DNA of 64,000 nt from Pipra filicauda (lineage: Eukaryota > Chordata > Aves > Passeriformes > Pipridae), in contig NW_024104508.1 of the NCBI RefSeq assembly GCF_003945595.2, forward strand, positions 558,001-622,000, in the 5' to 3' direction. The notes beneath the pieces are model-generated. The model had not been told where the DNA came from, did not search any database, and worked only from the letters and a program-made list of their open reading frames with translations. Below are positions 46,657 to 57,660 of this stretch, one piece after another. Position numbers and translations under genes: made by a program. Position 1 is the first letter of the stretch; each line of letters opens with the position of its first letter.

Positions 46657-47797
46657 TGTAGCAATTTGAGCCACATTAAAAATCTAAAATCCAACTTCCA
46701 AGCTTCCCCCACCCCTTCTCAACAATTTATCCTAACACCGGAGAGAAACTTTCAGGCCAGAGGCTTCTGTAGGGGAAGGGGGAAGTATATACATTTATTT
46801 ACACAAATAAATACTATACGAACTAAAGGCAACTATATATATATATATATATATATGTATTACATTACTATCAGTCAGTCCTTTCAAGCCCCTCCTTTAA
46901 CTTTAGTCCAGGAGCAGCCTTTAAGGCTGATATGTAACACAGTCTGCCGTGGGAGTATTCTGGGCTCCTGAACACTCCCTCCTCACCAAGTCCAGCAGTT
47001 GTTTGTTGTAGTCTCTCCTCCTCATGAAGTCCGAGAAGATAGCTTTGAGTCCTTGCTCTCCTGCTGCTGGTGATCTCTCCCTCTCGGTGTCCCACCTCGG
47101 TTTGTAGGCTGCTGCAGTGTAGCTTATCAAGCGTACGCGTCCTGGAATCTTCATTCCCCTAAGTCAGTTTTTGGCTGCCTCCGGTCAGCTTCGGCAGGCA
47201 ACTCCCAAGCCTCTCTTGGCCCGTCTCCAATTTCGCCTGGGATTCTTCTCCCAAGCACCGAGCTGATTTTACCAGCCCGTCCACTTGGCTCTGCTCAAGT
47301 GCTGAGCCTCAAAATCCACCCCCCACCAGCCTAAATGCAGTGGGGGGAAAAAGCCCCCTAGCCTTGGCCACAGGCAGCTCGGTTCAGTTATGCGCTGTCC
47401 CAAGCGTCCCACAGCTTCGAGGGGGGAAAGAAGGCCTGGCCTCCTCCCTCTTACCTCAGGTGCTGTGAATCTCTTCCTTCACAGCACACACTCCAAATGC
47501 TGACTCTAATTCTAGCCAAAGGCTGAGTTGGGGGGTCGCAGGGCTCCCCTCTCCCCCCCCCGAGGGGAAGAGAGGGAGCCCAGCCACCCCCTGGCCTTGT
47601 CCACCTACACGCAGCAGACACCAACAGCAAAACAACCAAGACTGCACTGCCAACCATTTCTGGTGCTGTGATATATGATTTTTGAGCAGAAGCGAACAAC
47701 ATGAGTGGTGACTGGCTCTCCAGGGAACACTGTCCTGGCACCCAATCACCTCTGAGCCCCTCGAACTCTCAAGGAGGGCCAATTTCAAACTATGACA
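46657..47797 (-). mobile_element. Solo long terminal repeat of an endogenous retrovirus
   Basis: The element starts TGTAGCAATTTG and ends AAACTATGACA on the plus strand, giving the canonical TG...CA ends. It is flanked on both sides by GGCAT (46652-46656 and 47798-47802), a 5-base target duplication. The minus strand reads TGTCATAGTTTGAAATTGG as the 5' end of the LTR. An AATAAA on that strand at about 46790-46800 lies roughly 135 bases from the 3' end, as expected for the R/U5 region, so the orientation is minus. The 1,141-base element is GC-rich and CpG-containing compared with its flanks. No internal gag, pol or env lies beside it, so it is a solo LTR left by recombination between two LTRs. 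The 5-base duplication suits an ERVL-type or related element better than the usual 6 bases of class II, but the family is not established. Open frames inside it (46871-47806) are not genes. Confidence 0.88.
46833..46857. repeat. (TA)n microsatellite inside the LTR
   Basis: About twelve uninterrupted TA units within the LTR, some 30-40 bases upstream (on the minus strand) of its polyadenylation hexamer. Confidence 0.95.
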
Positions 47798-47802
47798 GGC
47801 AT
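47798..47802 (+). repeat. Right target-site duplication GGCAT
   Basis: Exact copy of 46652-46656, on the other side of the LTR. Confidence 0.85.
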
Positions 47803-50800
47803 GCAACCCTCAACATGTCAACACTTCTTTAAAGTGCAGATGTAAGAAATTGCAGTTTACTCTGAATAAACAAGGTAAATTCATTAATTGTTTTAATAAA
47901 GTTAAACACCTCACATTGTACCGATTTGTCCTCAGTTATGAGCTTGATAGAATTTTTTTCCATTAGTTTTCTAGACCTTTATTTAAACTACAGTCAGTGG
48001 AATTTTACCATCCTACAGCCCAAGACACATAGTAATAAATCAACACTTGTTTTCTTATTTGTTTGAAGCTAATGTGACAACAAATAGTCTGTTAGCATTC
48101 ATTATTTCTTTGTACTAAAAATATGCAAATATTTCAGTTATTATCCTTTTATCTCTATAATATTCTAACAACATGATACAACATGTTTCTCTGATAAATT
48201 GAGTTACATAAAAGCAGCTTCACATCTACATAATGCTTTAGCAAAACAGTCCCTCTATTTCAAGTTAAAATGTGTGTTCAGCTTGGAAATATGCTCATAA
48301 AGAAACTTAATTTGCCTTACTAAGAAACACTTATGTATTCTCTTAAGTTTCAATTCTTTATTTTTTTTTAATAATCATTTTATCACATCATGGACTCCTG
48401 CCTGCTTGGGCTGCCAAAAGTTTGGTAAGTTGAGTTTTGCAGTTAAATTGAGTTGGTTTCTTGTTTATAAAGAATGTAGATTGATTTACTTGCACCTTTC
48501 TTTTTGCCTTCTGTGAATATTTTCTGTAATGTTTATTTTCTAGTATTAATCCTTAGTGGCTTGACAATGACAGTTTTCCCACTAAAGGTGGAAGAACCAT
48601 CAAAAGTGGCGTTACCCCTGCAGGGTTCATTCAGCTTTGTACCTGTGCCATGCTGTGTCACCAGCATTTTTTTTAAACAGGGCTGTTCTAAGGGACTGCA
48701 AGATCTTTTGGCTGGGCATCCTTGAAGCACAGTGCAGCCTCACCTCGCGTGTGTCACTGCATCCCGGTGCCGTGCGCACACAGGCGGGTGTTGCGGAGCC
48801 CGAGGTGGTCATGAGGATGGTGAAGGCAGGTGTGCTGCTGGGTACCCGTGTGCTGGGGTGGGTGGGTGCAGGTGACCTGTGTGTGCTGGCCACCCTGGCT
48901 GGCTTCCTCAGGGCATAGATCAGTGCGAGTTGAGTATGGGGTACTTAGAGCTGCCTAAGGCTTCTTTGGTTGTATCCTGAATGATTTGAAGTGTTTTATC
49001 TTAATGTGAAAAGGAGTAGGCGTTCTTCCCCTTTCCTAAAGAAGGGAAAGATAAATACATAATGGTAGGAGAATTAATTTCCTCTTAACTCCGGCTGTAC
49101 TGTCTCCAGGCTTTTTATAAAACCACATAGCATTACTAAGCATCTATTTGCTGGGGGAGTGTGAAATAGCCAGGTGTGCTTTGTGTATAAGCGAGTGATT
49201 GTAGCCTGAAACATCGCTGCAGACACTTCATGAGTCAGATCATTCATGATTGCAATAACGAGATTATTCATAGTAGGCTCCTCGTTGTGACAATGGTCCT
49301 TTGTTTGAAGTCTGCCTTGTATATGGGCTATACTTCCGATTTGCAGATTCCTTCTCTGCCAGAAAACAGCACTGCAGCAGAGAACCAAGAGTGAGGGTCA
49401 GTGCTGCTAACTTCAGGATGTTACTCAGTGCTGGAAATAATTGGGAAGGTTCATAGTTGAGTTAAAAGCTTTAATCGTGACTTTCATTGAGATGGTACTG
49501 CTTCCTATGGTTCCTGAGGTAGGTTATTTATTTGATTTTTAGTCTGTTGTCTTTTGGTTTTGTGGGTTGTTTTTTTTAAACTCTTGTCTGCTGATTAAAA
49601 CTGGGTAAATACTGCCAAGAGTGTTTTGTTGCTCATGGTCATGTAAGAGATGTTCTGTCTTTGCATATGCAGTCATTTTGTTTAAGGAAAGGAAGAAAAA
49701 CACAGCATTTCTTTAGTGTTTGGAATCAAAATAATTTTAAAATTTACCTGTAATTTTTTTTTATTAAAACGATGGTTATTTCCCTACAATAACTGTTTTG
49801 AAATCCCTATGGTACAAGGTGATCATCTCCTACAGCAAGGTGATTACACTTTGTGGTGGAATCATGACCAGTGTTTTAGGCTTCCTGCTACAATATGGAT
49901 GGGATTTGTCTCCTTTACAACTGGGTGATCCAGGCTGAAGCCAAGGCATGTTGTGCTTCAGACCTTTCCCCCCAGGGGAGCATCCTTGTGTAGTCTCCTC
50001 ACTTGGTACACAGAACAGTTTGTCCCTGATGAGGCAGGATGGGGAGCAGATGTGGTACCAAGTCCTCCTCCTTTTTTGGAATTCCTCAAAACTTGCATTC
50101 AGTTCTGCTGGCTGCTCTGAGAGGAGGCAACCTCTGACACCACTGGAAAGATGATGACTGTATACAATATTCATGCTTCCTTTTGAGAAAAGGGAGAGGC
50201 CATCCCAGTGCAGGGACAGCACTTCAGAGGGAACCACCAGAGCTGTTTCCTGCAGGAGTAGTTGAAAATAACTGTGTTTCCTGTGCAGGGTGTCAGCCAC
50301 TTGTAGCAAAAACACAGAGCAAACTCAGTTCTTGCAAAGCACATCTGAAACTAAAATACTGCTTTTGCATTTAATTCCTTGATGCCAACCTTTCTTCTTG
50401 AAGCTCAGAGGTTTCCTGATGTTACCATTTGAAGCTGTACTGTTTCATAAAAGGTGAACAAGGCTAAAATAAGTCCAGTGCAAGCAATATAAAGACTCTG
50501 TCCTCTACTTGGGCACGTGATTTTTAGTTTTTTCCCTCAATTAATTACTTACTATGTATTCTACAGGAAGAAGACTGTTTAAGTTATGTATGTTAACTGT
50601 GAATCCAAATTTGAATTCCAGGTCATTTTGTTGCAAGTTAGCATAATATTTATATGCTCACTTTCAGATCTGAAAAAGCAGCAGTTAATTGTTTGACAGG
50701 AAGAATAAAGCATTTGACTATTCTGTATTGTGTGGGGTGTTATGACAGATTTCTTTTGGTTGCATAGCATTCAAATTATACATCAGTAGGGTAACGTTAC

Positions 50801-53622
50801 ACTGTTATCTGTTGGCACTTCTACAAGCAATTTCATTATTTTAATAAAAATTTTCAGTGATCTGAAAGCCACTTAGTGATATATATGGTAATAATTATAC
50901 ACATGTTTTTTTATAGTGTTATACAGATCTAAATTTTCTGCATCCTGTAGCAAGAAATAGACTACTATTACTCTTGAGATGGTTGCCAGGTAATTGAATA
51001 TAAAAATTGAATTTTTTACTGAAGTTTTTAGTGATCTCTGAAGGTATTTGGATTTTAGCCATTTCAGTTGCAGCTGACAAAAATGCTTTCGCTGTCATCG
51101 TGGATGTAATCAAATTGATTTTGCTGAAATGGAGGTCAATTTTTTGAGACTGAGCTATGTAAAAATGAGATTAAATGGGAACACAACTTAATAGTATTTT
51201 TTTTTCCCTAAATGGTTAAAGAATCAGTGTTTAGTGATTTCCTTTTCCACACATGTAGATCAGGGCTGTTTAAATTGCTGGTTTGGACAATGAGCATATT
51301 TAAACTTGCTGTGACTACATAAAGTCTCCCAGATGCTGTTGGAAATGTGGCACATCTTGCTGGTTTTTTCCAGTATATTGGAGAGTGGATTCACCATTCC
51401 TAGGTGTCAAGATTGTGCATGACTCTTGGATAGCCATGAAGATGTAGATCAAGTGCACAACAAATAGCTGAACAGCCCGTAGTAAATTAACTGAGTAATG
51501 CCGATTAGTGTAGTATTATCTTGTTATTTAATGCAAAACATTATTTTTTGAATGAAAAGAAAAAAATTAACTGTAGGAGTCTATTGTCAGTGAACTTTTG
51601 ACAGTTTGATTTAAAAAAATCTGTTTTCTATGAAATTGTATGAATTTCTATGAAAATGTATAAAACCTTTGTTGTGATTAGAACTTAGTTACTTAGTTTA
51701 ATAGGTATTCATGTAGTTTTTGCTACGTGAATAGGCTTGAGAAAGCCCTAAGGATCTTATATAGGTTATAAGCATTATGAATGTCAGAAAATACATTGGG
51801 AGTGAGGGATGCTGACTTCTGACATTATCCCTTATTTGTAAAAGTGCAAACTGAGCAGTAATTATATTGTGACTAATGATATGTGTAAGGTGCAATGTTA
51901 GGATAGGAAAAGATATCCTTGGAGTATCAAGTTTCAATTTTCTTATTTCTTCTTATGTTTTGAGAAGTTCACAGATTTGCGTTTGAGGTTTTATAGCAAA
52001 TATCAGATTTGAAACTCTTCAGCAGAACTACTCTAACACCATTACTGCGTATATACAACAGAGCAAAAATCTTGACGAGAAAACCCTCCCATTTCCAGTT
52101 TCCACAAAAATCTTGAAAGGAACACTCACATGAAAATATTTTCTTAAAATTGTTTAACAGTGCCATTCAAAAATGAGATGTGTTGTACTCCTACTTGTTA
52201 GCTCAATCACAACCAGATAATGATAATTCTTAGACCTGTGATTTTTCACTGCTAAATTTATTAATAATGGTACTATTTCATTCTTGTATTGTAGCTTTCT
52301 AAAGCGATCTATGTATTGCAAGGCCTTTGTCTTTTACCTCTGTTATAAATAAAACTTAAGTGTTTATGCAAAAAGGAACTAGGGTGACAGTAAAGATACC
52401 AGTCACTTCTCACAAGAAAAGAATTCTTAGTCTTGGTCTTCAGCTTGTGTAATAATGGCCAAATGACCAAAATATAGTAAATTTTCTTTAATCTTTTTGA
52501 CATGGAGATTAGCAAATCATAAAATATTTTCTATTTTGGCTGGTGATCTCTTCATTAACAACTGGAGGCTTCTTAGGGCAGTTCAGTGATGCTTTCAATG
52601 CATTTCCTCTTGGATGAGTGCCAGAGAATTCCAATGTGGTCGTTTTGGCACAGTTGATATGTTTTATAAAGCAGGTGTGTACATGTGTGTAATAAATCCA
52701 GTTACGCTGATAAATCTGAGCAGATAATTTAAAAGTATGTGTTACAGTGAACAAGCTCGTAATTTACCATGTTAATAAAACAAAATATAAGCAGCATTTC
52801 TGTAATGTATGTAATGTTCAGTAATTCTGCAATTTAATGGCTCCATTGTATGAGTCATTTTTAAGTTCCTGTTCAAGATATTCTTGATCCAGATGTCCAT
52901 ATATTTTCTTCTATTACTAGCTGTCTTGGACTTAAAATCTGCAAAACTGATTCTCTTCTTGCTTTACAGTGGTACCAGCCAGTCAGGGTAACCAGCAACA
53001 GTCCATGACAAGGGATATAAAATTAATGGGGAAATGGAGAACTGAATCATACACATTATATGTAGTAAATGAAAATCATCAGTAGATTTGCATTACCAAA
53101 GAGTCACTTTTCCCGGTGATGTTCCAGTATATTCTTTGAAATCAAGAAAGCTTTTTAATCCTACCTGTATCACTTACATCAGACTGTTGCTAGTTAGGTT
53201 GCTATGATTCAGCGATGTCTCAGATGTTCTGGAAGTCTTAGAAAAGCATACTGGCCATTTTACTGTAATGAATTTCATTTCTAGCTTTGTGAGTTTTTGG
53301 ACTTTTTTTACACATTTCCTTACAAAGTTTTAAAGTCTCAGTCTTTATTTCAGATTAATGCTTTGTAGTATTGTCCTAATTATCAACATATTCATTTTGA
53401 ATCCCATGACCTTCAGAGAAAGGTAGAGGATCTTCAGTGTTTTGTAAAGCTTGTAAAGAGATGAAAAAAATTAAGCTCAAGTGCTCTAACCTCCATGATT
53501 ACCATTACTGAATGAAAAAAAATGGAGGCACTGCAAGGAGACAGCTATATTGCATTTAGTAGTTAGGAAAAGTTCTTCTAAGACCCAAAAGATATGCTGT
53601 AGTTTGGTCTTTGTTCCTCAAG
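47803..53622. other. Unassigned DNA, with a local GC-rich patch
   Basis: From about 48720 to 48920 the sequence is CpG-containing and GC-rich, with open frames on both strands but no domain. Frames at 49074-49388 and 49830-50315 on the minus strand have no signature. A direct repeat of about 20 bases occurs twice near 51624-51665. No transposable element is recognised. Confidence 0.3.
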
Positions 53623-53754
53623 TGTGTGAGGCATTTCAAGGGTTATCACCAGCTCTGGGAAGAATTAGCACCTGTGACCAAAGACTTCAAAGATGCAGAG
53701 AGAACCGCTACAGAAAGTCCTGGATTCTACATTGATTTGGGATATGTGCTGAAG
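53623..53754 (+). CDS. Candidate internal exon, isolated
   Basis: A 132-base segment follows a good acceptor (tttggtctttgttcctcaag) and precedes a weak donor (AAG|gtgaag). One frame is open from first to last base, 44 codons from phase 0 to phase 0. The peptide has balanced composition, including HQLWEELAPVTKDFKDAERT, and ends SPGFYIDLGYVLK. Two other open frames partly overlap, and no neighbouring exon was found to join it to. I recognise no family. Confidence 0.17.
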
Positions 53755-55608
53755 GTGAAGATCAGTCAGTCAGGATCAGTAGATGAGTATCTATATTGTG
53801 ACTATATCTCTATAGTATATCTATTTTGTATCTGTATATTCAGGATCTATGGGTGAGTTGATTATTTAAGAGGTGTACCCTGCATAACATGTTAAATGAT
53901 AATCCAGTCCCTCATTCTTTTAAATGTTCTATTTGGAAAAGTCCAACATTCCTAAGAGGCCACCTGGATGAGAGTTGATAAGCGAGATTTCCCCCTCTGT
54001 TGAGGGCATGAGCCCTGAGAATAGGTCTGATCCTGAGCAGACTTACCCTAAATGCCTTTGTTTGAGAAGTCCATATATTGCTGCTGTTGCCTGTCTTCCT
54101 CCTGCTTAGGATACCCAGCTAGAGCTAAGAGTAGCTTTGGTGAATTAGCAACTTCTTCATTTTATTTTGAGACTGTTTTGATCATCAAGAGTATAGGAGC
54201 ATAAATTCCCCTTGGGATCTGTCTGAGCTGCCAGATGAGACTGAGGGGGCTGTTCAATGCATCATCTGAAAAAGCAGATATATGAATCCTCTTCAAACTG
54301 GGAAGTGCATTTCAAGTAAAGCACTTCTTTTATGTGCCCTGATGCAACGATAGGCAGCTAATCTAGTTCTGTGTTGTATCTTTTCTGTATTATATCTTCT
54401 GTATATATATAATCTATTCTGTATTATATTTTAGCTGTGTATTGTGAGGAGTCTGTAGACTGAAATTCAAACTTCTAAGGACTGTTAGGATCTGTAGATA
54501 AAAGGCTCGATGCCCATGCAAAACACTGTGAGAACATTTTGTGTGTTGTGCTTGGATTCAGCTGTAATGACGTTTTGTGACCAAGAGGAGGAAGGAAGCG
54601 TGATTTACAGTATTGGGATTTGTGGTGCTTTCCATTAGTTTTGACACTGAAACAGTATTAGAGCTATTTTATTGTGTACTGCAAATCTTCCCTACGTGAG
54701 AGTAATAAGGAGAAAGCAAGAAAACTATAATATTGATGATCAGAGTGTTGTGTTATAATACATTCTAAATCAAATGTATAAATATCCACCTAGCACAACA
54801 AAAAAAGGCACTGGGATATCTAAACTTCAGTGAAAAATAAAACTTAAATACCCTTTTTATGATACTTCATTTCCTTGATTGTCATATGTATAAATTGAAA
54901 ATAATTGCACCTAAATTGGTGAAATTAATTACAGCTCTATAATAAAGATAGGAATTAACTCATGCTACATGTTTACTGGAGACTTGAAAGTTCCAATACA
55001 CGTTGGGGATGATAGTTCTAGAACAATTCAGTTTAAAGCAAACACTGGCGTAGAGGTAATCTTTGTCTCATGGCTCCATCCTTTCCATTTTGTAATAGAA
55101 AACAGTATATTTAGACAAGTATTTTTTTTGTCATAGTTTTTATGTGTGTGTGTGCATGCACAGAATGTTTGATACTTTTATATATTAAATATATTCAAAT
55201 CATATATTGTACAAGTTTGTATATATGTTATTGGTTTGGGATTTTTTTGTGAAATCTAAGGCACAAAGATATAAAACTATTGAAATATTTTTTCTTTCAG
55301 AATTGATGTTAAACTCTCTACTTACTAACAAGTCATCAAGTATAATAAAAGAAACACTCATACAACCATTCTGCTTACCATTTCTATGCTCAGAAAGGTT
55401 TGATTTTTTATTGCTTCTCTCAGCTCAGCCATTATATAATGACCCAGCATTTCTGCTGCTGAACAACATTGATTTGTTTTGGAAAACTGATGATACTAAT
55501 TGTTCTACCTGAGCTGTTTTCTTGTATCTCTGCCCAGTCCATGTATTGTTGATACCGGGGTACGGTTCCAAGCCTTAGATGCCTGAACTGATTGCAGTAA
55601 ATCTCACT
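53755..55608. other. Unassigned AT-rich DNA
   Basis: It contains low-purity TATCT and TGTATTATAT repeats near 53790-53850 and 54380-54430. No gene or transposable element is recognised. Confidence 0.3.
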
Positions 55609-55938
55609 GAATCACAGAATCTGGTGAGTTGGAAGGGACCCACAAGGATCACTGAGTCCAACTCCTGGCCTTGCACAGGACCATCCCCACAAGTCACACC
55701 ATGTGCCCAAGAGTATTGTCCAAACTCTTCTTGAACTCTGTCAGGCTTGGTGCTGTGACCACTCCCCTGGGGAGCCTGTTCCAGTGCGCAAACACTCTCT
55801 GGGTGAAAAATCTCTTTCTAATATTCAACCCAAAACATCCCCTGACACAACCTCAGGCCATTCCCTCAGATCCTGTCACTGGTCACCACAGAGAAGACAT
55901 CAGTGTCTGCCCCTCCTCTTCCCCTCATGAGCCTCAGC
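55609..55938 (-). mobile_element. CR1 LINE 3' fragment
   Basis: The inverted tail GAATCACAGAATCTGG is followed by GGAAGGGACCCACAAGGATC and the CACACCATGTGCC block, a close match in order and wording to the start of the copy at 8890. About 330 bases of 3' region remain, ending at a run shared with that copy (TCTGCCCCTCCTCTTCC). The two frames called on the plus strand inside it are antisense shadows. Confidence 0.94.
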
Positions 55939-57215
55939 ACATGGGTGCAGTATGCAGTGGATGTTATACTTGTAGTATCCTGGACCTTATTTGTATAATA
56001 ATATTGGAAGTTTATGCCCTACAGATTGAATATGAGTGCAATGAATGAAGAATTGGATGGGAGTTGAATTAGTTGTTCAAATACTAGCTTTCAGCTGAAG
56101 CTGGATTGAAATTACCCTGTTTCTCATTTAGAACTTGAAGACTTTTTAGAAACCTAAACTAAACAGAAACAGGATCTAAACAGAAACAGAACAATCCTAT
56201 GCTTTTGGCAACATCCACTGCATATATTCTCCATAGTAATATGAGAAATGTAAAAATAGTTTATCACCATATATTAATGTCTTGTTCTTGAATGGATACA
56301 ACCTCTAGGTTACACAGCATCTATAAAAACAGTGATGTGGACATCAAATATGACAGATTAAGGAAGGAACAACACAGGTTTTATTGATGATATCTCCAGT
56401 ATTTAGAAAGAATTGCACTGGGTTTTGTCAGTGTGAAATACATGCGGTGTTAGCAAGACCGTTCATGCCAGCCCTGCCTTGTGATTTTTTTCAGTGATGA
56501 TGCACACCATTTTGTCCCAGAAGGGAAAGAAGTTAATTAAGTCCTTTACAAATACGTGTGAAATACTCAATCAATAAAATCTTGTAAGATTGCTGCTTAA
56601 GGTTATAGTGTTCATATGTCAGCTTCGGAAGAGAATTCCGATTACAATCCCCACGCGATGAGTGGTTTGTGTTATGTGCACAGTACAGATATCATAATAG
56701 TTTTCCTTCTCTTGATATATTGGTAATTTACTGAATAGTGGCATGAGGCAGTGATTTCTTTTACGGCTGTCTAAGATCATGGTATAGTGTTAGTGCTTCA
56801 TATTCTTCAGACTGAAATGGTTTGGATGCCTTCTGTGTTTTATTGAGATCTGGTGCTATATTTAAATGTATTTTACCTTACTGATTTATCAGCTTTTCAT
56901 AACCATGTCTGAATTGTCTCAAATACCCTCCTATCCCAAATCATTCTGCCTGTTATAGTCCCTCAGACACCAAGTCCTCACAGCTGCCTGTCCTGTATGA
57001 TTGTCTGTGCTTTTATTCTCTGATGAAAGGGTAATTAGAGAACAATAATTTAGCCTCTGTGTTGACATACACTTAAAACTTACTACAATAGTCTTTCATC
57101 TGCTGCCATTGTCTTATCCAAGTATTGTAAGTATCTCTTGTTTCTTTCCAGTTAACTTCCTAGCTCTCTCAGAGGTGAATTGCTGTGTCCATTAGCCATA
57201 TAAAACATTGTTGTC
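55939..57215. other. Unassigned AT-rich DNA
   Basis: No repeat, RNA gene or exon is recognised. Confidence 0.3.
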
Positions 57216-57239
57216 GGGGAGGGGGGGTGGGGGGGTGGG
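57216..57239 (+). promoter_or_regulatory. Strong G-quadruplex motif
   Basis: Four G runs of 4, 7, 7 and 3 bases are separated by single A or T bases. This is the shortest-loop class of G-quadruplex sequence, which generally forms very stable structures. Its role here is unknown. Confidence 0.85.
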
Positions 57240-57289
57240 AAGAAGAGTTATTTCTTTTAGTCAGCCTAGTGTGGGAATTTGGAGAGACA

Positions 57290-57660
57290 GAATGTAATTA
57301 ATTATCAAGCTTGAATTTTGGCCAAGGTTCTATTAGACTGAGAGTTACAGTTTATGAACTTCTTTCATTCTTGTGATGATAGGAGGAGCAGGAGGAAGAC
57401 AAGAGAGTCGGATTTTATGCAAACATAGAGAGTTTGGAGTCTTGCTGTGGCAATGTATTTCAGTTGTCACCATGTTAGGCTGAACTGCTTTATGCGGCTG
57501 TAGCGGGAGGATGGGGGGTAAAAATGATAGCAGAGCTTCAAATGAAATTGTTTGCAGGGGAAAAAATGGTTAATTATACATAAATCAAGCTCACTAAAAC
57601 CAACCAGAGCATGAAAGAGCTACAGTGCATGCCCTCTGCCTTTCACATTCTCTTTCCGAT
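57290..57660. promoter_or_regulatory. Motif-dense stretch, possible conserved enhancer
   Basis: It has TAATTAATTA (57295-57304), an ATGCAAA octamer half-site (57417-57423) and TTAATTA (57570-57576), the cores of homeodomain and POU factors. There is little simple repeat. AT-rich DNA gives such cores by chance, so the call is only a hypothesis. Confidence 0.18.

Noticed and set aside
46871..47806. Minus-strand frames of about 75-115 codons
   Set aside because: They lie in the solo LTR, which normally encodes no protein.
48390..48424. ATG followed by eleven codons and a consensus GTAAGT donor, resembling a first coding exon
   Set aside because: No promoter or CpG island lies directly upstream and no matching second exon was found.
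49074..49388. 104-codon minus-strand frame with protein-like composition
   Set aside because: I considered a transposase remnant, but no catalytic motif or terminal inverted repeats are visible.
49830..50315. 161-codon minus-strand frame
   Set aside because: No domain; overlapping frames on the other strand suggest base composition as the cause.
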